Origin: a virus
DNA: 27,551 bases
Virus record (IMG/VR): IMGVR_UViG_3300030099_006375
Location: 1 to 27,551 of that record
Direction: 5' to 3' (one strand)
This document shows, piece by piece, positions 18,560 to 25,454 of the stretch (positions are counted from its first letter, which is position 1; each line of letters starts with the position of its first letter). The notes beneath the pieces were generated by a model, which searched no databases, was not told the DNA's origin, and worked only from the letters and a program-made list of their open reading frames with translations. The translations under genes and the position numbers were made by a program.

Positions 18560-19303
18560 TTATACTTTTTCTTCTTGAGTTATTTGTTGATCTTCTCCAG
18601 CTGCTATTTGTATAAGCCCAGGTTTGTTTAATACAACGCCGGCTAGCTCTAATATTTTGTATACTAAAGTATTTTCTTCTGATTGATGTAATTCAAAATC
18701 TACAGAGTTAGCAGCGTCATATAGTGGATATTCATTACCACCTTGTGATTGAGGTATTAACACATATCCAAAGTAAACCTCTGCAGGTTTTTTAATATAG
18801 TTACAAGTAACATTACTTGCGTCGTAAGCCGGTGTGTTTGTGGCTGGAAACAGCTTTAATTTTGTGTCTGACTTTCTTACATAGACAGGCCTTGTTTTTG
18901 GTGGATTAAACAGAGCTGTTCTCTCCATGTATAAAAAATCGTTCTTCTCTACTCTTTCCACCTCCACGTCATAAGCACCACCAACAGCGTAGAACACTGT
19001 ACCCAGCCTATAAACGTCTGTAGGTAAAGTAACTTCATTACCAGCAACAGAGCTAGTAGATTGTTTAAATTGTTCAAATGGAGATATTTTCTCTGCTAAC
19101 ACATCTAGCATGTCAGAGTATTCAGTAGCGTTACCGTCTTTCTGATCGTTCCATTGCTTGATGTCGTAGAAGTACTGCTCAAATATAGCGTCTTGAGCTT
19201 GATTAGCAAGCAAGTTAAATTCAAGCGGCGTTATATAGCCCCTTTGTTCTTTGTTGGCAATAGCCAATACTTTTTGATATACTGAATCTACGTTTACTGC
19301 CAT
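18560..19303 (-). CDS. Putative head-tail connector (neck/ring) protein
   Basis: This 247-residue protein begins with VDSVYQKVLAIANKEQRGYI followed by TPLEFNLLANQAQDAIFEQYFYDIKQW. From memory this N-terminal pattern recurs in small neck or ring proteins placed just before the tail genes of marine and crAss-like phages, but I cannot name a solved homologue. The rest mixes strands and loops, with an E-P-hydrophobic pattern (LPTDVYRLGTVFY) typical of adaptor folds. The position between the head genes and a stabilisation protein fits a ring that sits below the portal. It is followed after only three bases by the next gene, so the two are probably translated as a pair and act together in the neck. 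Confidence 0.58.
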   Translation of the reverse strand: MAVNVDSVYQKVLAIANKEQRGYITPLEFNLLANQAQDAIFEQYFYDIKQWNDQKDGNATEYSDMLDVLAEKISPFEQFKQSTSSVAGNEVTLPTDVYRLGTVFYAVGGAYDVEVERVEKNDFLYMERTALFNPPKTRPVYVRKSDTKLKLFPATNTPAYDASNVTCNYIKKPAEVYFGYVLIPQSQGGNEYPLYDAANSVDFELHQSEENTLVYKILELAGVVLNKPGLIQIAAGEDQQITQEEKV

Positions 19304-19322
19304 TATGTTTTATTTTATAGTT

Positions 19323-19350
19323 AAGCAACCACCCCGAAGAGTGGCTGCTC
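19323..19350 (-). other. UUCG-capped RNA hairpin between genes
   Basis: In the 60-base gap after the 280-residue gene, the minus-strand RNA can form an 11-12 bp stem (AGCAGCCACUC with GGGUGGUUGCU) closed by a UUCG tetraloop. It includes G-U pairs that would be A-C mismatches in the plus-strand RNA, so the structure is specific to the transcribed strand. No U tract follows (UAACUAUAAAAUAAAA), so it is not a standard intrinsic terminator. It may be a transcript-end protector, processing signal or weak terminator. Confidence 0.75.
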
Positions 19351-19363
19351 TTCTATATAGTGA

Positions 19364-20206
19364 TTACGCGTTTAATCGCTTTTCAATGTTAGAGTAAATC
19401 TCCATACCTTCATCTGTCTTAAACCAAGCGGCTAAAGCAGAATATGGGTGTTCGTCAAACGGTACCGTCATAATTTTTCTATCATTTGAAGCCCACTTAA
19501 AGTAACGCTGATCATTTGATAGTGTAATTATTTTTGCTTCAGTAGCTTTGATACCAAAGTTTCTAAGTTGTACATTATCATCTGTCGTTAGTTCTAAGAA
19601 CATTTTAGGATTTCTCTTAGCAAATAGTAGTAAATCTCTTCTAAGTTCTTTAGAACTTAAGCTACTCACCTTAGATCCTATCTCTACTCTCATTATAGCT
19701 TCAGCCATATCAATATCCATTGATCTTGCTATAGTTAAAGCCTCTACTTCAAATTCAAGCCAGTCTAATTGATTCTCGGCAATTTTCTTTGGCTTATATT
19801 CATAGAACATAACGTCTCTATTAGGATGATATAAGCTTAATAGTTTTTGTAAAACCGTTTGTTGTTTAGGAACGTGCAAAGCTCCGTTTCTAAATATGAT
19901 ATGAGAAAGTCTTTGATCGCCTTTCATCTCATCAACAAAACAAGTTTGCTGGTTTTGACAATACTTCAACTCTCTTTCAAATCCTTTTTCTTCATCAAAC
20001 CAGTATATGTTAGCAGATCTAATAGCTCTAGAAACTGGTTTTTGAGCTCCTTTAAGATAATAGATTCTGTCTTTTATTTCCCAATCTGGTTTTTTAGGTT
20101 CAGGCTTTGCTTCTACCTTAATATCAACCATCTCGTTAGTAGCTTTTACTTCAGGTGCTACTTCAACCTTTGGTGCAGTCTTTACTGCGGCTTGTTTCTT
20201 TGCCAT
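19364..20206 (-). CDS. Conserved-type virion protein of unknown function
   Basis: I do not recognise this 280-residue protein. The first 42 residues are low complexity, rich in Lys, Ala, Pro, Val and Glu, and probably disordered. A compact globular part follows, with many aromatic and basic residues (IYYLKGAQKPVSRAIRSANIYWFDEEKG), two nearby cysteines in KYCQNQQTCF, and a helical C-terminal half containing MAEAIMRVEIGSKVSSLSSKEL and RRDLLLFAKRNPKMFLEL. Its place between the capsid and connector genes suggests a head-completion, decoration or packaged cargo protein, but nothing in the sequence decides this. It is bracketed by a terminator upstream and a UUCG hairpin downstream, so it is the one gene here with RNA structures on both sides, and its dosage may differ from its neighbours. 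Confidence 0.6.
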   Translation of the reverse strand: MAKKQAAVKTAPKVEVAPEVKATNEMVDIKVEAKPEPKKPDWEIKDRIYYLKGAQKPVSRAIRSANIYWFDEEKGFERELKYCQNQQTCFVDEMKGDQRLSHIIFRNGALHVPKQQTVLQKLLSLYHPNRDVMFYEYKPKKIAENQLDWLEFEVEALTIARSMDIDMAEAIMRVEIGSKVSSLSSKELRRDLLLFAKRNPKMFLELTTDDNVQLRNFGIKATEAKIITLSNDQRYFKWASNDRKIMTVPFDEHPYSALAAWFKTDEGMEIYSNIEKRLNA

Positions 20207-20226
20207 AATAATATAAAATAAAAATT

Positions 20227-20257
20227 AAAAAAAAAGATCGGGGCCGAAGCCCCGACC
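20227..20257 (-). terminator. Intrinsic terminator after the capsid gene
   Basis: Ten bases after the capsid stop codon, the minus-strand RNA forms a 7-bp, mostly G-C stem (UCGGGGC with GCCCCGA) capped by a UUCG tetraloop, then UC and nine consecutive U. This is a textbook rho-independent terminator. Only about 20 AT-rich bases follow before the next ATG and I see no promoter there, so the downstream tail genes probably depend on partial read-through. Confidence 0.93.
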
Positions 20258-20266
20258 TAATAAATA

Positions 20267-21820
20267 TTACTTCATTAACATAAAGTTGTTAGCACCTTGA
20301 GTGATCAAACATCTTTCAGTTAAGAAATGAACTTGCATTGCATCTAAAGCAGATGTAGTAGCTCCAACTGAACCAGTAGTCCAAGTCTTCATTCTACGAT
20401 CATCAGCTTGAGAAGCTCTGTATCGAACGTGTAAGAAAGGACGCTTAAGATTCTTTCCTAATTGCTGATCGTATACAGTTGATGTACCTGCAGGAATAAT
20501 AACTCCACGGATAGCGCTAGCACCAGCAGCAGCGTTAATACCACCACGAGTAGCTAAATCGTTTAAGTAACGGAAGTCAGACTTATAGAAGTCGTAAGAT
20601 CCACGACGGAATCCAGAGAATCCTAAGTTTAATGCCATGTCTTCATCGTTTTCAAATACTCCATAAGAAGTACCACCAGCACCATAAGAGTTCATAGAAG
20701 CCAACATATCATCAAATGCTAAAGATGTAGCACGGTTAACGAATAACATGTTTTCTTCAATAGCACCTTGCTTATCAAACTCTGCTAAAATAGAATCGAA
20801 CTCAGCTAAGTCAGTAGCAGCGTTAACACCAGTAACACCAGAAGTAACATTACCACGAGTCTCTATAGCATCAAATAAACCTTGAGTACCTGTTACATCA
20901 CCTGTGTTAGATCCGTAAATATGGTCGTCAGTTAAATCCGCGTTAGCATTTATACCACCATACAAACTAGCAGTAGCAGTAGCAAATGCAGGACCTCCAA
21001 GCTTAGCTTCAAGCATAGCCATCTCTAAGTAATCGTTAAAACGAGCACGAGTATCAGCTTCAGCTTTCAAGTACCATAAGTATCCTGATTGACCTTCTTC
21101 GCCTGTAATCTCTACCCAACCAACTCTAGAAGCGTCTGATCCAGATACTTCGTAGTAATCTTTCATGATAATTGGCTTGTTAGAGAAAGACTTGAACTGA
21201 GGCTCGTTAGCACCTCTAGAATCACCACCATCGTAGTTGTCACCTTTCTTAAACTCAGAACCATATACTAATATAGTTAAGTCTCCACTGTTTTGACCAG
21301 CAGCATCATCAAATATAGAAGCAGCGTTTAAGTTAGCAAACCCATAAGGAGCTACAGTAATTCTATCGTGAGTAGTTGCAGTAGTACCTCTTGGAGCCGC
21401 CACAACAATAGCTTTACATACCGCTCCGTTAGCAGAGTTAGCAATAAGAATAGTATCGTTTTTTCTAATAGCATGATTAGTTCCTACGTCGTTACCATCA
21501 ATATCTTTTTCAATTTCAATAATACCACCATTAGCATCATCATCGTCGTGACAGAAACCTGTGTAAGATAAGTGTAAACGACCCTGCTCAGACCAAACAA
21601 CTTGATCTGCAGTCATTGCTTCTTCAGCACCAATTTTAGATAAGAAACCAGATATAGTTCTAGGACCATAAATCTCAGCCTCTTTTTCCATTAAGTCAGG
21701 CAGATATTGTTGTGCCCAACCTTGACCAGCTTGTGAAGCTAGGTCTAAGTAATTTGTTGAAAGAGCTTGCTGCCCAGGAGCAGGTTGCACGTTCAACAAC
21801 GTTCCATTTGTAATTGCCAT
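20267..21820 (-). CDS. Major capsid protein
   Basis: This 517-residue protein is the expected main shell protein, probably of HK97 fold. The N-terminus contains ALSTNYLDLASQAGQGWAQQ and YLPDLMEKEAEIYGPRTISGFL, a pattern I associate with capsid proteins of crAss-like and marine Bacteroidota phages. Position (terminase, portal, scaffold, then this gene) and length (about 490-520 in that group, from memory) agree. An acidic patch CHDDDDANGG near residue 90 may be a surface loop. The C-terminal part (YDFYKSDFRYLNDLATRGG, then PAGTSTVYDQQLGKNLKRPFL) looks like the P- and A-domain core. The ATG at 21820 follows an A-rich leader. Codon use looks more regular and GC-richer than in neighbouring genes, which fits high expression. 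The gene is followed at once by a strong intrinsic terminator. Confidence 0.92.
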   Translation of the reverse strand: MAITNGTLLNVQPAPGQQALSTNYLDLASQAGQGWAQQYLPDLMEKEAEIYGPRTISGFLSKIGAEEAMTADQVVWSEQGRLHLSYTGFCHDDDDANGGIIEIEKDIDGNDVGTNHAIRKNDTILIANSANGAVCKAIVVAAPRGTTATTHDRITVAPYGFANLNAASIFDDAAGQNSGDLTILVYGSEFKKGDNYDGGDSRGANEPQFKSFSNKPIIMKDYYEVSGSDASRVGWVEITGEEGQSGYLWYLKAEADTRARFNDYLEMAMLEAKLGGPAFATATASLYGGINANADLTDDHIYGSNTGDVTGTQGLFDAIETRGNVTSGVTGVNAATDLAEFDSILAEFDKQGAIEENMLFVNRATSLAFDDMLASMNSYGAGGTSYGVFENDEDMALNLGFSGFRRGSYDFYKSDFRYLNDLATRGGINAAAGASAIRGVIIPAGTSTVYDQQLGKNLKRPFLHVRYRASQADDRRMKTWTTGSVGATTSALDAMQVHFLTERCLITQGANNFMLMK

Positions 21821-21849
21821 TTTTAATTATTTTTAAATGGGTTAATAAA

Positions 21850-23001
21850 TTATTTTCTTCTTTTAAATTTAAACGAAGGAGTTGTATCTAAATCAAGAGC
21901 TTTAACTCTAACACCTCCGACCTCTACCTCTCCGTGAGCAGATCTAGGCGCCATGTCGATGTTTTTGCTTTGAGCTACAGAATTTTTTAAAGCATCGGCT
22001 TGGCCTTGCTCATAAAAATGTCTCGCTATAACATCAGGGTTCATCGCTGTGTAAATCGACTTGTGATAGTCTGACGCGTTTTTAATCTTACCAGTTTCAT
22101 CTAAGTGAGCCTCAATAAAATTATTTAAGTCAGACTGCGCATCTTTTACTTTTGCAGCATCTCGAACGTTTACTCTAAATGTTTGATCACCGACTTGATA
22201 TTCGAAACCTTCGAAATTATCGTTAAAAACTTCATTAGTTCTATCTTCAAAATACTTAGAGCGTTCTTCAGTTACACGCTGATTTTGTTCAGCCTCTTCG
22301 TTATATCGATTAAAGAAATCCATTGCTTTTTGATATTCATCATTAACAACTGGAGTTGCTTTAATCTCATCATAATACTTAGACTTTTGCCCGTCTAAAT
22401 AGGCCTTGGCTTCTGCAACCTGCTCTTTTAAAGCCAACTTTTTTCTTTTAATATCTTTTTCATCATCTACCTCTTCGTCGTAAGAAAATTGATCTTCCAT
22501 TAAGAAGTCAACTTCTTCTCGAGATAAATGAGGTTTAGTTCTTTCATAATACTCTTGCAGCGCTGTTTGATTATCCATTTCTTCGTAATTACGATTTAAT
22601 CTTACGTAATCTTCAACGCTACCGCCAGTGTCGTTTACAAAGTCAACTAGCTTTTGAATATTTTCAGGCAATGCCTGTCCTGTTTGCTCAACCTTGTTTA
22701 AAGCCTCGTTAGCTGCTTCAACAGTGTTGCTTACTTCTTCTTGGATACTTTGTTCGGCAACTTCTTCATTTGTTGCTTCGACGTTTTCTTGGCGTACTTC
22801 TTCGCTAGCTCTGGATTCGTCGCGAACAGGTACCTCATCTGTGTTTTGCTCCTGAACGGCATTTTCTATCTCATTTAATTTGTTCATGTCTAAAACAATA
22901 GTTCCATCATCTTTGTAAGATACCGGAGACTCTTGTTCGACTACTTGTTCTTCTGTTGATTCGGTGTTTTGCACCTCTTCTAAGTTTTCATTTTCTTCCA
23001 T
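21850..23001 (-). CDS. Probable capsid scaffolding protein
   Basis: This 383-residue protein sits between portal and major capsid genes, the usual place of a scaffold. The first 100 residues are very acidic and low in complexity, rich in Glu, Gln, Asn and Val. The middle (about 130-270) is predicted to be helical and coiled-coil-like with many charged residues, and the C-terminus is basic (FKFKRRK). An acidic, helical body ending in a short basic segment is typical of scaffolds, whose positive tail binds the acidic surface of the capsid protein. I see no protease motif, so it does not look like a protease-scaffold fusion. Function is inferred from position and composition, since I do not recognise the sequence itself. 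Gaps of 24 and 29 bases separate it from its neighbours. Confidence 0.65.
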   Translation of the reverse strand: MEENENLEEVQNTESTEEQVVEQESPVSYKDDGTIVLDMNKLNEIENAVQEQNTDEVPVRDESRASEEVRQENVEATNEEVAEQSIQEEVSNTVEAANEALNKVEQTGQALPENIQKLVDFVNDTGGSVEDYVRLNRNYEEMDNQTALQEYYERTKPHLSREEVDFLMEDQFSYDEEVDDEKDIKRKKLALKEQVAEAKAYLDGQKSKYYDEIKATPVVNDEYQKAMDFFNRYNEEAEQNQRVTEERSKYFEDRTNEVFNDNFEGFEYQVGDQTFRVNVRDAAKVKDAQSDLNNFIEAHLDETGKIKNASDYHKSIYTAMNPDVIARHFYEQGQADALKNSVAQSKNIDMAPRSAHGEVEVGGVRVKALDLDTTPSFKFKRRK

Positions 23002-23025
23002 AATATAAAATATAAATTAGTTAGT

Positions 23026-25452
23026 TTACCTCGGATTAAATGTTTCCATACCGAATCCACCTCCGAGTATATCATTACCGGCAGACTCAAACTTTTTAGG
23101 TGGTCCACCTGCTTTTCTTTGTTCTATAAGCTCACTTTGCTGTGAAGCTTGTATTCTTGTTCTCTCGTCTTTACGATCTTCTTTTTCTTTTTCGTTGCTC
23201 TTTTTACCTTCAACGTCCATCTGCTTTAATCGCATGTTTATTTGGAACTCATGGTCCATAAGCTGTTTTTTAACATTAGCTTCGTGAACCATTGTTTCTC
23301 GTTTAAAGTTTTCTTTAGCTTCTTCTACGGCTATTTGAGCTTGAGTTATAGCTTGATTCTTTTGAACTTCAGCTTGAGCCGCCGCTCGTTGCGCTTGCGC
23401 TTGCGCTTGTGCTTGAGCAGCAGCGTTTTCTTGTTGTATCTTTTGATCTTGTTTTACTTTTCTTTCTCTTCTAATCTTTAATAGTTGATTAGCTAGTTTT
23501 ATATTTTTAATTTCTCTAAGATCAATAGCATCTGACAACTCTATTAGTTGTTGTTGTAAAGCTTGCTGTATGTTGTTTTCAAGAAGTTGTTTTTCTTCTT
23601 CATCTGGCGAAAGCTCTAAGAATATACCGAAGTCGTATAGATACATATTGGATATATCTTCTAACGTTCCAACGTTGTGTGCGCCTATCGATTGTATAAA
23701 AGCGTTTTTAGTTGGTGAATACTCTAGTATATCTGATATTCTAAGAGATAAAGCGCTTGCTACTTCAGATGTTAAAAACAAACCAGCTTGCAATATATGT
23801 CTAGTTGCAGTATTACTATTTGCAGCAGCCATCTTCTGTATGCCAACTAAAGATCTTTCAGCCGGCATGCTACCATCACGAGCTTCGTTAAGTCCGGTTA
23901 CATCACGTATCATTTGTAAATAGTAGTTATACGTTTGTATAAGACTTTGCATTTTTTGTCCACCAGATCCTGATTGTATTTCTTGTATAGGATTTTTACC
24001 AGGATTAAACTCACCGTTTTCATTCATTGATCTACCAATAACACTACCTGTTTGGAAGAACATGTTTAAAGCTTCTTGTGGATTATAGTTTGTTCCGTTA
24101 CCTAAGTCTATTTCAGCTAGACCATCAGCATCTAAATAAACTCCGTCTGGCACAAGTCTTGACATAACTTGCTGTAACTTCAAATGTGTAATTTGAATCA
24201 TATCAGCAAAACCAGTTATACGCTTAACAAGTGAGTCAATGCTACCATTATACATGCGAGGCGCTACAATATGATAGTTCATTTTAACTTTATTATAATC
24301 GCTCTTTGGCCTTGTCATATTCTTAGCCATGCCCCACTTTAGCATTTTGTTTGATCCTAATATTAAAGCACCTTCATACAGCACTTCAACTTGCTTTTGT
24401 AGTCTAGTAAAGTTTGTTTGTTTGTCTTGAGGTGGATTAAAAGCGTCTGTTTTCTCTATGGCTCTTTCGCCTCCAGTTCCAGTTTCTTTAACTTTATAAA
24501 CATTGTTCATATATGTTTTATAGTTAAAATATAATACTTGAACTTTATTGTTATCTGTTCTTTTACCAGTACTATAACCATACTTAGATGTGCCAGCATA
24601 GCTATTATATTCTTTTACTATTTCTTCAAGCTCGCTTTGTGTTAAGCTTGGAAACTCTCTAACAAGTTCGTTAACCGGTATATTTTTTACCTCGCCTACA
24701 TAGTATATGTCTTCAAAATAAGGGTCGTCTGTATAAGAATAAACTAAATTTGAAGGATCAACGTAATCTATAGTAACACCTTCAGATGTGTTAAATCCTG
24801 TTTTAACAGCACCCATACCTATAACTGTTAAGTCGTAGAAAAATCTTTTCTTAATTAACTCGTATCTGTTGCCTTCCATCAAAACATCCAAAGCTTGCTC
24901 TTGAGATATTTCAACAGCCTGCTTGTATGTAAGCTGCATGTGCAACTGAAGCTCTTCTATAGTGTTTGGTAGTTGTTCCGGCGGATTATCAAAGACATTA
25001 ACTTTAAACGTAGCGTTAGCGTATTGAGCTAGATCTCTCGTGTCCATATCAGCTAATATGCTTTCCATGTAAGCTGTTCTTTTGTCCATACCGTACGGAT
25101 CTTGAGAATAAGCTTTTATCTCGTAAGCTCTATTTGACATACCGTTAACAACAATATCTACAAACTTAGATATAATAGGTACCGGCTTCCAGTCAAGGTT
25201 TAAATAGCTTAAGTCACCATTTATTGATAACTCGTCTTTATATTTTTGTATTGGCTGTTCACCTCTAGCATAAAGTCTCAACTTATGAAACTCAACTCTG
25301 TTGTTGAGGTATCTGTTACTGTGTGAAAATCTGTCTTCGAACCATTCGTACTCTATAGCTTTAGCTACTTTCATACCATACTCTATTGACATTTTCTCAA
25401 GATCACTGACTACTTGAGAAGGAAAATAATTTTTTACAACTGACCCAGCCAT
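23026..25452 (-). CDS. Portal protein
   Basis: This 808-residue protein is the probable dodecameric portal at the unique capsid vertex, the channel for DNA entry and exit and the docking site for terminase and neck. The call rests on its place directly after the terminase, its length (typical of large portals in Bacteroidota podoviruses), and the sequence: an N-terminal helical part, a central alpha/beta region (about 200-340) with DYVDPSNLVYSYTDDPYFED, and a helical region with GLNEARDGSMPAERSLVG (about 515-535), as expected of portal stems. The last 130 residues are very different. They start with an alternating Gln-Ala tract (about 675-690), continue as a long charged coiled coil, and end in a Gly-rich tail. 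Such a tail may form the barrel inside the capsid. The ATG follows an AT-rich leader with no Shine-Dalgarno motif. Confidence 0.88.
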   Translation of the reverse strand: MAGSVVKNYFPSQVVSDLEKMSIEYGMKVAKAIEYEWFEDRFSHSNRYLNNRVEFHKLRLYARGEQPIQKYKDELSINGDLSYLNLDWKPVPIISKFVDIVVNGMSNRAYEIKAYSQDPYGMDKRTAYMESILADMDTRDLAQYANATFKVNVFDNPPEQLPNTIEELQLHMQLTYKQAVEISQEQALDVLMEGNRYELIKKRFFYDLTVIGMGAVKTGFNTSEGVTIDYVDPSNLVYSYTDDPYFEDIYYVGEVKNIPVNELVREFPSLTQSELEEIVKEYNSYAGTSKYGYSTGKRTDNNKVQVLYFNYKTYMNNVYKVKETGTGGERAIEKTDAFNPPQDKQTNFTRLQKQVEVLYEGALILGSNKMLKWGMAKNMTRPKSDYNKVKMNYHIVAPRMYNGSIDSLVKRITGFADMIQITHLKLQQVMSRLVPDGVYLDADGLAEIDLGNGTNYNPQEALNMFFQTGSVIGRSMNENGEFNPGKNPIQEIQSGSGGQKMQSLIQTYNYYLQMIRDVTGLNEARDGSMPAERSLVGIQKMAAANSNTATRHILQAGLFLTSEVASALSLRISDILEYSPTKNAFIQSIGAHNVGTLEDISNMYLYDFGIFLELSPDEEEKQLLENNIQQALQQQLIELSDAIDLREIKNIKLANQLLKIRRERKVKQDQKIQQENAAAQAQAQAQAQRAAAQAEVQKNQAITQAQIAVEEAKENFKRETMVHEANVKKQLMDHEFQINMRLKQMDVEGKKSNEKEKEDRKDERTRIQASQQSELIEQRKAGGPPKKFESAGNDILGGGFGMETFNPR
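23380..23420 (-). repeat. Hexanucleotide microsatellite in portal gene (Gln-Ala repeat)
   Basis: A short tandem run of a GCTTGC-type hexamer (plus-strand orientation) encodes the alternating Gln-Ala tract of the portal C-terminal region. Copies differ by single bases (GCTTGC, GCTTGT, GCTTGA). It is a coding microsatellite that could change copy number by slippage without breaking the frame. Confidence 0.7.
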
Positions 25453-25454
25453 AT

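Noticed and set aside
23380-23420. Tandem hexamers as a CRISPR or regulatory repeat
   Set aside because: They are in frame, encode Gln-Ala pairs in the portal tail and have no spacers.
2156-23923. Many plus-strand open frames of 60-130 codons (for example 2156-2473, 6985-7266, 10271-10669, 19859-20221, 23570-23923)
   Set aside because: All lie antisense inside long minus-strand genes, have Ser/Leu/Phe-rich sequences typical of reversed coding DNA, and show no motif or start context.
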